From Alphaproteobacteria bacterium (GTDB taxonomy: Bacteria; Pseudomonadota; Alphaproteobacteria; Bin65), in NCBI GenBank assembly GCA_021776685.1, contig JAJFFJ010000017.1, forward strand, positions 62,001-126,000: a DNA stretch of 64,000 bases, written 5' to 3'. The notes under the pieces were generated by a model. The model was not told where the DNA came from and ran no database searches. It saw only the letters and a list, made by a program, of their open reading frames with translations. Shown here piece after piece: positions 1 to 7,005 of this stretch (positions are counted from its first letter, which is position 1; each line of letters begins with the position of its first letter). The position numbers and the translations under genes are program-made.

Positions 1-95
1 CGCGGCGCACCGTCGCCAAATACCGAAATGAGCTTGGAATTCCGTCTTCTGCCGGGCGTCAGAAGTCAAAATCCGGAAGTTTGTCGAAAGACTAA
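1..95 (+). CDS. rpoN: RNA polymerase sigma-54 factor, 3' end only
   Basis: The window opens inside this gene. Reading frame 3 gives the stretch RRTVAKYRNELGIPS and stops at TAA 93-95. This matches the RpoN box (ARRTVAKYR), the C-terminal signature that contacts the -24 promoter element, so only about the last 30 codons are present. Sigma-54 directs activator-dependent transcription of nitrogen, motility and envelope genes. Downstream hpf and ptsN are its classical neighbours, which supports the call. After the box the tail is short and rich in Ser and Lys. Certain as to family; nothing can be said about the rest of the protein. Confidence 0.9.
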   Translation, partial: RRTVAKYRNELGIPSSAGRQKSKSGSLSKD

Positions 96-550
96 ATCCG
101 GGCACTGGCCCCACTGCTGAAGCGTGCGGCACCATTGAAATTGGTCCAGCTGATCTGTGGCTCGCCGCCCACCGCACGGCTGCATCTGGACCTGGTGCCA
201 GTAGCCCGCCACGAGCGATCCGGGCGGAGGTTAAGTGTTGTTGTGGGGCCGGGATTTGGCGATCAGAAAATTAGCCTACGAATAGCTTATGTTCCCAGCT
301 GCCCTATGCACAATTTGTCCCGTGACACCAGCTTGACAGGGGGGCGAAGGCGCTTCTACGGTCCGGCCCTCGCTGCGTCGCAATCGCCATTGAGTGATGA
401 ACCAGCGGCACCCGCCAGCCGGCTTACCCTTTTTGGGACGGCGCGCGGGGGTACATAAATTCAGACCGGTTTGGGCGCAGGTATGATTGCGGGGCCGGTC
501 GGATACGCCATCAGGCGAACCCGCGACCAGACAAGAATGAACGGAGTCCC
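96..550 (+). other. rpoN-hpf intergenic region, no convincing gene
   Basis: These 455 bases are a wide gap for a locus that is often tight. A 107-codon open frame from 135 to 458 has no Shine-Dalgarno sequence and no recognisable composition, so I do not call it a gene. The region holds two promoter-like patterns (see the promoter entry) and an inverted repeat GACCGG (464-469) / CCGGTC (495-500) just before hpf. hpf and ptsN therefore probably have a promoter separate from rpoN. Confidence 0.5.
460..487 (+). promoter_or_regulatory. candidate sigma-70 promoter for hpf-ptsN
   Basis: TTCAGA (460-465), a 16-base spacer and TATGAT (482-487) lie about 60 bases before the hpf start codon. The -10 matches consensus at 5 of 6 positions and the -35 at 4 of 6. 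A second, weaker option upstream has a perfect TTGACA at 333-338 but a poor -10. Pattern match only. Confidence 0.35.
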
Positions 551-1147
551 ATGCAGGTCACAGTCACCGGCCGTCAACTTGATGTGGGGGATGCACTGCG
601 CACCCATGTCGAAGACGGATTGGATCAGGCAGTTGCGAAATATTTCGACCGGCCGATGGATGCGGCGGTCAAATTTTCGCGCAACGGTTCGGAGTTTCAC
701 GCCGATATTCAGGTTCATGTGGGCCGCGGAATTCTGGTGCATGGCGGCGCAGAAGCTGGGGACGCCTATGGCGCCTTCAACCAGGCGGCAGAACATATTG
801 CCAAGCGGCTTCGGCGCTACAAACGCCGCCTGCGCGATCACCATATTGGTGAGGCGAGGGCGTTCGAATCCGAAATGGCGCAAAAATTCATCCTCGCCGC
901 TGACAGCGGAGAAGAGGCTGAGGAGGATGCAGTTGGCGGCGAGCCCGCCATCATTGCAGAAATGGAGACCGAGGTGCCGACGCTGACAGTTGGCGACGCG
1001 GTCATGAGCATGGACTTGGCCAACGTGCCAGCCCTGATGTTCCGCAACCCGGCCCATGGGGGCCTGAACATGATCTACCGCCGGCCGGATGGAAATATCG
1101 GCTGGGTTGACCCCCGAGGGGTCAGGGAGAACACAACGAAAGCGTAG
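551..1147 (+). CDS. hpf: long-form ribosome hibernation promoting factor
   Basis: A 198-residue protein of the long HPF family. It binds the 30S subunit and, through its C-terminal domain, dimerises 70S ribosomes into inactive 100S particles in stationary phase or starvation. The N-terminal ribosome-binding domain (about residues 1-100) starts MQVTVTGRQLDVGDALR and carries the basic patch AKRLRRYKRRLRDH. After an acidic linker, the C-terminal dimerisation domain (about 135-190) contains ALMFRNPAHGGLNMIYRRPD. GGAG at 543-546 supports the ATG at 551. It sits between rpoN and ptsN, the usual alphaproteobacterial order. An inverted repeat TGACCCC-CGA-GGGGTCA (1108-1124) lies within its last codons and may shape the mRNA before ptsN. 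Confidence 0.95.
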   Translation: MQVTVTGRQLDVGDALRTHVEDGLDQAVAKYFDRPMDAAVKFSRNGSEFHADIQVHVGRGILVHGGAEAGDAYGAFNQAAEHIAKRLRRYKRRLRDHHIGEARAFESEMAQKFILAADSGEEAEEDAVGGEPAIIAEMETEVPTLTVGDAVMSMDLANVPALMFRNPAHGGLNMIYRRPDGNIGWVDPRGVRENTTKA

Positions 1148-1223
1148 GCCAGCCGCCTGCACCGGCACCCGCCGGAATAAAAAATGGGCGGCGACCCCGC
1201 AGGAGAAGAAGTCGGATTTGGTG

Positions 1224-1688
1224 ATGGAAATCGTCGATCTGATCAGCCCGGACCGGGTGCTGCCAAGCGCCCGTGCCAGCGGCAAGAAACAGATACTGCA
1301 GGACCTCGCAAAGGAGGCTGCCCGCTGCACAAACTTGCCTGAACGTCAGATCTTTGACGTGCTGCTGGAGCGTGAGCGCTTGGGCACCACTGGCGTTGGC
1401 GGCGGTATCGCGATTCCGCACGGCCGCCTCGGCAAGATGGAAACGCTGTTTGGCTTGTTCGCGCGGTTTGAGGATCCGGTGGAATTTGACGCCATCGATG
1501 ATCAGCCGGTGGACCTGGTGTTCCTGCTGCTTGCGCCTGAAGATGCCGGCGCAGACCACCTGAAGGCGTTGGCCCGTGTCTCGCGCCTCCTGCGCGACAA
1601 GGAGATGTGCGAAAAGCTGCGCGGCTCCACCACCCAGGACGCGCTTTACGCGCTGCTTACGGATTCGACGTCCAGCCGCGCTGCGTAG
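1224..1688 (+). CDS. ptsN: nitrogen PTS enzyme IIA (EIIA-Ntr)
   Basis: This 154-residue cytoplasmic phosphoprotein is the terminal acceptor of the nitrogen phosphotransferase chain. In other bacteria it signals nitrogen/carbon status to potassium transport, sigma-54 functions and (p)ppGpp enzymes. The phosphorylated histidine is His66 in GGGIAIPHGRLGK, and the family pattern DQPVDLVFLLLAPE follows. I chose the ATG at 1224, which gives the normal family length; a GTG lies one codon earlier and the closest good Shine-Dalgarno (AGGAG, 1201-1205) is rather far, so the start may be a few codons off. Its likely phosphodonors, HPr-type proteins, are encoded near 52.5 kb of the same window. Confidence 0.93.
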   Translation: MEIVDLISPDRVLPSARASGKKQILQDLAKEAARCTNLPERQIFDVLLERERLGTTGVGGGIAIPHGRLGKMETLFGLFARFEDPVEFDAIDDQPVDLVFLLLAPEDAGADHLKALARVSRLLRDKEMCEKLRGSTTQDALYALLTDSTSSRAA

Positions 1689-1751
1689 CACTGACAATTT
1701 CCAAAATAAAATATATCAAGTGGCCGTATTTTGCGGCGGGTGAGCAACTCG

Positions 1752-1967
1752 TCAGTGGACGCTGGCTGGCTCCAGGCCGTTCTGGCGCACTGCAGCCATA
1801 GCCACATCGCGGTTGTCCATCACGGTAATGGGCGTACCGTCGGCGGCGTGTATTGCATAGCCGATCTGGCCATTCATCTCGATGCGCTTGACATAGGCCA
1901 CGTGATCGACCGCAAAGGCGCCCCAATCGGCATCCGGCATGGTCTTCAGTGTGTGTTCAGCAATCAT
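1752..1967 (-). CDS. DUF1150 family small protein
   Basis: A 71-residue protein of the DUF1150 family, found mainly in alphaproteobacteria and often beside small heat-shock genes. The core is YVKRIEMNGQIGYAIHAADG followed by TPITVMDNRDVAMAAVRQN. It has no signal peptide or membrane segment. Its neighbour on the same strand is the Hsp20 gene, 64 bases upstream in the direction of transcription, so the two are probably co-transcribed. Function is unknown; a link to protein quality control is only suggested by the context. Confidence 0.8.
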   Translation of the reverse strand: MIAEHTLKTMPDADWGAFAVDHVAYVKRIEMNGQIGYAIHAADGTPITVMDNRDVAMAAVRQNGLEPASVH

Positions 1968-2031
1968 GGCACTGTCCTCGTCGCGTTCGCGCTGCCCCTG
2001 ATCAATCGTGATCTGTTGTTGCGGCTGCGGC

Positions 2032-2502
2032 TCAGCCTGATGTCCCAGGCTTCAGGTCGATGGTTTCTCCGCTTTTGTCCGAACCTTTTCTGGCGCCCTT
2101 GATCTCGACGGTCTTCACATGGTCTTCGATCTTTGGCCGGGCCAGGTCGATATGCAGTAGTCCGTTGTCCAGTTCTGCACCTGTCACCTCGATACCTTCC
2201 GCCAGAAGAAAGCTGCGTTGAAACTGACGGGCGGCGATGCCGCGGTGCAGATATATTTTCTCGTCACTGTCGTCGGTCTGGCGGCCCCTGATCTGTAACT
2301 GGTTGGCTTCAACGGTGATGTTCAGGTCATCGGTACTGAAGCCGGCAACAGCCAGGGTGATGCGCAGGCCATACTCGGATGTCTGCTCGATGTTGTAGGG
2401 CGGGTAACCGTCGCCTGACGCCTTTTGCAGGCGCTCCATCATCTGTTCGATGTGATCGAAACCCAGAAGTAGTGGGCTATTGAACAGTGACAGACGCGAC
2501 AT
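2032..2502 (-). CDS. Hsp20/IbpA-type small heat-shock protein
   Basis: A 156-residue alpha-crystallin-type chaperone that holds unfolding proteins for later refolding by DnaK and ClpB. The short N-terminal arm (MSRLSLFNSPLLLGFDHIEQ) resembles IbpA-type proteins. The alpha-crystallin domain spans roughly residues 35-130, with LHRGIAARQFQRSFLL and the closing strand GLLHIDLARP. The ATG at 2502 is preceded by a very strong GGAGGAGG, so the 18 extra in-frame codons upstream are unlikely to be translated. Expression is probably heat controlled, but I see no clear sigma-32 site or thermosensor hairpin. Confidence 0.93.
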   Translation of the reverse strand: MSRLSLFNSPLLLGFDHIEQMMERLQKASGDGYPPYNIEQTSEYGLRITLAVAGFSTDDLNITVEANQLQIRGRQTDDSDEKIYLHRGIAARQFQRSFLLAEGIEVTGAELDNGLLHIDLARPKIEDHVKTVEIKGARKGSDKSGETIDLKPGTSG

Positions 2503-2540
2503 GGCAGAGCCTCCTCCATCGAGCGAGTTGCCGCCGGCTG

Positions 2541-2568
2541 AAACCCGTCTGCCCAAACCCGTCTACCC
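2541..2568. repeat. 14-bp tandem duplication
   Basis: AAACCCGTCTGCCC and AAACCCGTCTACCC stand head to tail, differing at one base, in the intergenic region upstream of the small heat-shock gene. Two copies only; no function inferred beyond possible promoter-region polymorphism. Confidence 0.7.
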
Positions 2569-2734
2569 GGGGGGCTGCCTGGTCCGGCCGGATTGGATCC
2601 CCGTCATGCTGAATTCAGCTGAGGCATCCGGTTTCGCGGCCCGGTACTGGCGCCGCGTTCGGGATGTTCCTGTCCCGTGCCTCCGATATGGGGCCCTGCG
2701 GCGGCGGATTCAAGCGGTTGGCACAACACCCGAA

Positions 2735-2887
2735 TTAGAAGGCGTTTGTGGTCTCCACCAGGTCGATCAGATCGTCGGTGTAGTACTGTTCGATTTCGTC
2801 GTAGATGGTCTCTTCCAGCAGATTTTCTGGTTCGGTCTGCTCGAAAAGGTCTGCGAACGGATCTTCTAGTTTGGTTGTCGGTTTCAT
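2735..2887 (-). CDS. 50-residue acidic protein behind a CtrA-type box
   Basis: A small, strongly acidic protein of 50 residues beginning MKPTTKLEDPFADLFEQ and ending DLIDLVETTNAF. I do not recognise a family. About a third of the residues are Asp or Glu; there is no Cys, signal peptide or membrane helix, and the middle is likely helical (EIEQYYTDDLIDLVE). It is called real because the ATG at 2887 follows a perfect AGGAGG (complement at 2897-2902) with 8-base spacing, and a TTAA-N7-TTAA box lies about 100 bases upstream. Upstream in-frame codons exist but lack a ribosome binding site. It stands alone between the hsp20 and gst genes. It could be a small regulator or adaptor; this is speculation. 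Confidence 0.65.
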   Translation of the reverse strand: MKPTTKLEDPFADLFEQTEPENLLEETIYDEIEQYYTDDLIDLVETTNAF

Positions 2888-2984
2888 TTCGGTGTTCCTC
2901 CTGTATCGGAATTTGAGGTGATTAAACCCCTGTCCGATGAGGAGCACAGTGACATGGATCACATGAACCGATCGTTTATACGAC

Positions 2985-2999
2985 GTTAATCTGAGGTTA
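2985..2999 (-). promoter_or_regulatory. CtrA-type binding box (TTAA-N7-TTAA)
   Basis: On the minus strand the sequence reads TTAACC-TCAGA-TTAAC, matching the full CtrA consensus TTAA-N7-TTAA including the CC after the first half. It lies about 100 bases before the 50-residue gene. A further exact half-site TTAACCAT is at 3026-3033 on the plus strand. CtrA is the alphaproteobacterial cell-cycle and motility regulator; binding here is inferred from pattern alone. Confidence 0.6.
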
Positions 3000-3025
3000 A
3001 TGCTGGGCGGCGCGGAAATCCGATA

Positions 3026-3033
3026 TTAACCAT
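3026..3033 (+). promoter_or_regulatory. CtrA half-site TTAACCAT
   Basis: Exact copy of the 8-base CtrA half-site, 27 bases beyond the full box at 2985-2999 and in an AT-rich pocket. Clustering with the full box raises its credibility; an isolated 8-mer would be weak evidence. Confidence 0.45.
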
Positions 3034-3069
3034 AGTGTTTCCGGCGGATTTCGCACCGGCCCGGTGCCG

Positions 3070-3690
3070 TCAGGTAAGCGGCAGACAGACATGTTCCACA
3101 TATGCCGGTCGCTCCCGGAGACGGTCGTACCAGGCGTTCAGGTGCGGCAGGGTCGGCTTTTCGATGTCCAGTGACAGATACCGCCAGGCGAAGGCACCGG
3201 TCGGAATGTCGCCCATAGTGAACTCATCTCCGGCGATGTAGGGGCGGTCGGCCAAATGGGCCTCGAGAATGCCGAAAGTGTTTTTGAGGTTTCCGGTATG
3301 GCGGGCAATGGCCTCGGGGTTGCGGTCAGGCTCGGGGGTGCGGATTAGCTGCCAGAAGACCGGGATCAGGTCGACCAGGGGCACGGTCTGCACCCAGTCC
3401 ATCCACATATCTGCCTTGGCCCGCTCCGCCGGATCGTCAGCCCACAGGGGCGAGCCGCCATATTTCGCCGCGATATAGCGCACGACCGCGTTGGATTCCC
3501 AGATCACCGTATCCCCGTCGATCAGCGTGGGGATTCGCCGGTTGGGATTGAGCGCGCCATAGTCTGCCGTATCCACCTTGCCAAAGGCGCCGCCTGCATC
3601 CAGCCGCTCGTAGGGCGTACCGGTTTCCTCCAACGCCCAGACCACCTTTTGTACATTGATGGAATTGTTGCGTCCCCAGACGGTGATCAT
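3070..3690 (-). CDS. glutathione S-transferase family protein
   Basis: A 206-residue cytosolic GST. The thioredoxin-like N-terminal domain (about 1-80) begins MITVWGRNNSINVQKVVWAL, where NNSINVQ takes the place of the catalytic Ser/Cys region of related beta/theta-type enzymes. NRRIPTLIDGDTVIWESNAV carries the cis-proline and the Glu-Ser pair that bind glutathione. The all-helical C-terminal domain follows, with GDEFTMGDIPTGAF. It lies downstream of the IclR gene and their ends overlap by 4 bases (ATGA), so they form one transcript. A role in detoxifying or isomerising an intermediate of the adjacent monooxygenase pathway is plausible but unproven. Confidence 0.9.
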   Translation of the reverse strand: MITVWGRNNSINVQKVVWALEETGTPYERLDAGGAFGKVDTADYGALNPNRRIPTLIDGDTVIWESNAVVRYIAAKYGGSPLWADDPAERAKADMWMDWVQTVPLVDLIPVFWQLIRTPEPDRNPEAIARHTGNLKNTFGILEAHLADRPYIAGDEFTMGDIPTGAFAWRYLSLDIEKPTLPHLNAWYDRLRERPAYVEHVCLPLT

Positions 3691-4478
3691 GACCCATTCC
3701 TTTTTGTTCTTGCCGCGGCGTCTGCTGCCAACGCTTCGGTAAGTTCAACCGCGCAGTCGCAGCACAGTTTGATACCTTTCCTGCGCCCGCTGTCGTCAAG
3801 CCTGTCGAGCGGACCGGCGAGAGAAAGCGCGGCGACCACATGGCCGCCCAACCTGATTGGCGCCGAGACCCCCCAAAGGCCCCGATCGACCTCGCCGAAG
3901 CTCTCCGCCCAATCCTGCTGCCTGGCTGTGGTCAGTTCCTTGTTCCAGTCGGCCCGCCGGCGGGCAAACGCCGCGTCCAGGTTTGACAGCCGATCAAGGT
4001 AGGCGGTGCGGCTGCTCGCGGGCAAAGAGGCAAGCAGCATCTTTGCAGGTGCGCCGGCCGTCAACGGCATGGTTCGCCCAGGGGAGTAGGCGAGGCGTAT
4101 CGGCGGGTTCGATTCTACCTGATCCACAGCTACGGCTGCGTCACCGAGGAGCCGGACGAGAACCGCTGTTTCCCCGGTCAACGCTGCCAGGCGATGGAGG
4201 ACCGGCCGCGCTCGGACGATTAAGCCGCCGGCGGCGTCAGCAGCCCGGGTCAGGCCATAGACCCGCGCTGAGACATGGTATTGGCCGCGCCGGCCTTGCT
4301 CCAGCAGACCCAATTCCCGCAACAACGCGACGTGACGATAGACGCTGCTAAGCGGCTGGCCGGTGGCTGTGGCCAACTCCGCTACGCTCGCTCCTACGTG
4401 GCTCTCATCGAAATGCAGCAACAGGTGCAGGGCCTTGCGGGCGCTCTCAACGCCATCGGTGCGTCGGCTCAGCGCCAT
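3687..4478 (-). CDS. IclR family transcriptional regulator
   Basis: A 263-residue regulator. The N-terminal winged helix-turn-helix (about residues 8-70) includes SVAELATATGQPLSSVYRHVALLRELGLLEQ. The C-terminal effector domain (about 85-250) contains the family stretches LAYSPGRTMPLTAGAPAKMLLA and GLWGVSAPIRLGGHVVAALSLAG, read here in shorter pieces. IclR proteins usually control a nearby catabolic operon in response to its substrate. This gene is divergent from the first luciferase-like monooxygenase gene, with a 17-bp inverted repeat between them, and is co-transcribed with a GST. It is therefore the likely local regulator of the 4.6-9.4 kb cluster. No good Shine-Dalgarno precedes the ATG at 4478. 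Confidence 0.9.
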   Translation of the reverse strand: MALSRRTDGVESARKALHLLLHFDESHVGASVAELATATGQPLSSVYRHVALLRELGLLEQGRRGQYHVSARVYGLTRAADAAGGLIVRARPVLHRLAALTGETAVLVRLLGDAAVAVDQVESNPPIRLAYSPGRTMPLTAGAPAKMLLASLPASSRTAYLDRLSNLDAAFARRRADWNKELTTARQQDWAESFGEVDRGLWGVSAPIRLGGHVVAALSLAGPLDRLDDSGRRKGIKLCCDCAVELTEALAADAAARTKRNGS

Positions 4479-4494
4479 GCCGACAAATTCATTT

Positions 4495-4511
4495 TTCTCA
4501 ACATATGAGAA
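4495..4511. promoter_or_regulatory. inverted repeat, candidate IclR operator
   Basis: TTCTCA-N5-TGAGAA, perfect in both arms, lies 17 bases before the IclR start codon and about 80 bases before the divergent monooxygenase gene. The position suits autoregulation plus control of the divergent operon. The assignment to this IclR protein is inferred from position. Confidence 0.5.
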
Positions 4512-4536
4512 TTATAAGCCGCCGCGTTGCGAAATT

Positions 4537-4551
4537 GCCATGCATCATATT
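4537..4551 (+). promoter_or_regulatory. upstream element shared by the two monooxygenase genes, copy 1
   Basis: GCCATGCATCATATT is repeated with one change as GCCATGCATAATATT at 5856-5870. Both copies lie 43-63 bases before the start codon of a duplicated monooxygenase gene, while the sequence between element and gene has diverged. The TATT end could be a -10 region. Retention after duplication suggests function. Confidence 0.45.
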
Positions 4552-4593
4552 CTTTGGTTCGTGCACGCGGCCAGGGCCGCAGAGGAGATATCC

Positions 4594-5664
4594 ATGGACC
4601 TTTCGCTGTTCTACCTGCCGACCTGGCGCGCCGGATTCGGCGGCTCGCTGACCCAATATTTCGAGGACATGACCGAGAATGTGAAGCTCGCCGACAAGCT
4701 TGGTTGGGCGCGGGTGCTGACCACGGAACATCATTTCCACTACTACGGCGGCGCTGTCCCGAACCCGGCAGTGATCCTTGCCGCATGGGCGCGGGAGACG
4801 AAGCAGATCCGCCTGGCATCCGGCGTTTCACTGATGCAACTTCGTGATCCGCTCAAGGTGGCGGAAGACTATGCCATGGTTGACCAGCTTTCCGGCGGCC
4901 GCTGCGACATGGGGGTGGCCAACGGCTTCGTGCCCCATGAATTCGCCGCGTTCGGGATAGATCAGACGCAGGTGCCCGCGCGCATCGCAGAAGGCCTGGA
5001 CGTCTGTATCAAGTTCTGGGCCGGCGAGCCCTTCGAACATGAGGGTGAATTTTTCCAGTTCGACCGCCTGCAGCCCTGGCCGGAAACCGTCAATGGCTTC
5101 CTGCCGATCTGGAATGCGGCGTCGAACTCGCCAGAAAGCTTCACCAACGCGGCGGAGCGCGGCTATCACCTGATGATGAACCAGTATCCGATGAGCTATG
5201 AATCGCTGGTCGAGAAGTTCGGCCTCTATGCCGAGACCTGGGAAGCCAATAACCGCAAGACCGAGGACCGCAAGGCCATGGTCGCCTTCATGGTCCACAT
5301 CGCGGATACCGAAGAGCAGGCCATCGACGAGGCCAAGGCGGCGCTCCAGGAACATGCCGGGGCGTTCGGCAAGTTGCTCCACGGCAAACAGTGGGACACC
5401 GATTACGAAGCGGAGATCTCCACGCTGCTGATGATGTGTGAGGACGACGACTGGCGGGATGTCTTCCGACGCCGGACCTTGATTTGCACGCCGGAGCAGG
5501 CGGCTGAACGCCTGCAGAAGTATGTGGATCTCGGATTTACCGAGTTTTCCATGGTGCCCCGTTACGGGGCGCTGACCCATGAACAGGCGACAACCTCGAT
5601 GCGTCGGATCAGTGAAGAAGTGATGCCGATGCTTGGGTCGGCCATTGCCCAGGCGGCCGAATAG
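4594..5664 (+). CDS. luciferase-like flavin-dependent monooxygenase, copy A
   Basis: A 356-residue member of the bacterial luciferase-like (LLM) superfamily, TIM-barrel enzymes that use reduced FMN (or F420) and oxygen to oxidise an organic substrate. Recognisable features are TTEHHFHYYGG near residue 45, ARETKQIRLASGVSLMQLRDP near 67, and the signature AEDYAMVDQLSGGRCDMGV near 90. AGAGGAG just before the ATG at 4594 fixes the start; the longer upstream open frame has none. It is about 83 % identical by hand count to the next gene, so the pair is a tandem duplication. Identity falls most in the last 45 residues, which may mean altered substrate choice. Substrate unknown; a flavin reductase partner is not encoded alongside. 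Confidence 0.92.
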   Translation: MDLSLFYLPTWRAGFGGSLTQYFEDMTENVKLADKLGWARVLTTEHHFHYYGGAVPNPAVILAAWARETKQIRLASGVSLMQLRDPLKVAEDYAMVDQLSGGRCDMGVANGFVPHEFAAFGIDQTQVPARIAEGLDVCIKFWAGEPFEHEGEFFQFDRLQPWPETVNGFLPIWNAASNSPESFTNAAERGYHLMMNQYPMSYESLVEKFGLYAETWEANNRKTEDRKAMVAFMVHIADTEEQAIDEAKAALQEHAGAFGKLLHGKQWDTDYEAEISTLLMMCEDDDWRDVFRRRTLICTPEQAAERLQKYVDLGFTEFSMVPRYGALTHEQATTSMRRISEEVMPMLGSAIAQAAE

Positions 5665-5932
5665 GCACTGCAAGGCGGGTTGCCGGTGGTCGCCGGTGCC
5701 CCGACGCACCTTCTATGTGGCTTTCGTTAAACCATGGCCGTCTCTCCACCGCCGCACGGAGCCTTTCGGCAGCAGCGACCTGGCGCGCCGTCGCTCTGGC
5801 ATAGGTTTCTGACGCCTCAATACCCAAAAATTCTTGGCCACCATCTTGCGCCGCGGCCATGCATAATATTGTCTACAGACAGCACGTATTTGAGGCAGCC
5901 CCCAGAATGGCACGAGCGGCGAGGGAGATTCC
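5665..5932 (+). promoter_or_regulatory. spacer between duplicated monooxygenase genes with regulatory motifs
   Basis: The 268-base spacer carries the second copy of the shared element (GCCATGCATAATATT, 5856-5870), immediately followed by the palindrome TGTCTACAGACA (5870-5881). The latter resembles sites of GntR/FCD-type repressors. It is absent before copy A, so the two copies may be regulated differently. No open frame here looks real. Confidence 0.4.
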
Positions 5933-7003
5933 ATGGACCTGTCATTGATGTATTTGCCCACCTGGCGCGCCGGCTACGGCATGTCGCTGACCCAGTATTT
6001 CGAGGAGATGACGGATTCCGTGAAACTCGCAGACCAGCTCGGCTGGGCGCGGGCGCTGACCACCGAACATCACTTCCACTATTACGGTGGCCCGGTGCCT
6101 AATCCTGCAGTTATCCTTGCCGCCTGGGCGCGGGAGACCAAGCAGATCCGTATGTCGCCGGCGGTGTCGCTGATGCAATTGCGCGACCCGCTCAAAGTGG
6201 CCGAGGACTATGCGATGGTTGACCAGCTCTCGGGTGGGCGTTGCGACATGGGCGTGGCGAAAGGTTTCGTACCCCACGAATTCGAAGCCTTTCACATCGA
6301 TCAGTCGGAGGTGCCGGAGCGCATCGCCGAAGGTCTGGATATCTGCATCAAATTCTGGGCCAACGAGCCCTTCGAGCATAAGGGCAAGTTCTTCCAGTTT
6401 GACCGGCTTCAGCCCTGGCCTGAATCCGTCAACGGATCCCTGCCCATCTGGAATGCGGCTTCCAACTCGCCGGACAGCTTCACCAACGCGGCGGAGCGCG
6501 GCTATCACCTGATGATGAACCAGTACCCGATGAGCTATGAATCGCTGGTCGAGAAATATGGCCTATATGCCGAATCCTGGGAGGCCCAGGGCCGCAAGAC
6601 CGAAGACCGCAAGTCCATGGTCGTGTTCATGGCCCACTTGGCAGATACCGAGGAGCAGGCGATCGACGAGGCCAAGGCGGCGCTGCAGGAGCATGCAGCT
6701 GCTTTCGGCAAGGTGCTGCACGGCAAGCAATGGGACACGGACTATGAGGGCGATATCTCCACGCTGTTGATGATGTGCGAGGGCGATGACTGGCGGGATG
6801 TCTTCCGCCGCCGCACCCTCATCTGTACGCCGGAACAGGCGGCCGAGCGAATCCAGCGCTATCTCGACCTCGGCTTCACGGAGATCGGCATCGCTGCCCG
6901 TTATGCCGGCCTGACCCACGAGCAGGGCTGTGCCACTATCAGGCGGATGAATGACGAGGTGCTGCCGATGTTGGGTCTGGCCCCCGCCCAGGCGGCGGAA
7001 TAG
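5933..7003 (+). CDS. luciferase-like flavin-dependent monooxygenase, copy B
   Basis: A 356-residue paralogue of the preceding LLM enzyme, with the same landmarks: TTEHHFHYYGG, ARETKQIRMSPAVSLMQL and AEDYAMVDQLSGGRCDMGVA. GAGGGAG before the ATG at 5933 supports the start. Differences from copy A are scattered through the barrel and dense near the C-terminus (LGFTEIGIAARYAG against LGFTEFSMVPRYGA). It is tightly linked to the Rid-family gene, whose ATG begins 2 bases after this stop, indicating translational coupling. By analogy with RutA-RutC, an LLM oxygenase and a Rid protein in one operon suggest oxidation of a nitrogen-containing compound; this is inference. Confidence 0.92.
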   Translation: MDLSLMYLPTWRAGYGMSLTQYFEEMTDSVKLADQLGWARALTTEHHFHYYGGPVPNPAVILAAWARETKQIRMSPAVSLMQLRDPLKVAEDYAMVDQLSGGRCDMGVAKGFVPHEFEAFHIDQSEVPERIAEGLDICIKFWANEPFEHKGKFFQFDRLQPWPESVNGSLPIWNAASNSPDSFTNAAERGYHLMMNQYPMSYESLVEKYGLYAESWEAQGRKTEDRKSMVVFMAHLADTEEQAIDEAKAALQEHAAAFGKVLHGKQWDTDYEGDISTLLMMCEGDDWRDVFRRRTLICTPEQAAERIQRYLDLGFTEIGIAARYAGLTHEQGCATIRRMNDEVLPMLGLAPAQAAE

Positions 7004-7005
7004 CC

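Noticed and set aside
333-361. TTGACA-based promoter at 333
   Set aside because: The -35 is perfect but no acceptable -10 follows at 15-19 bases; the pair at 460-487 is better.
135-458. 107-codon open frame between rpoN and hpf
   Set aside because: No ribosome binding site, composition unlike coding DNA of the neighbours, no domain; it also covers a promoter-like region.
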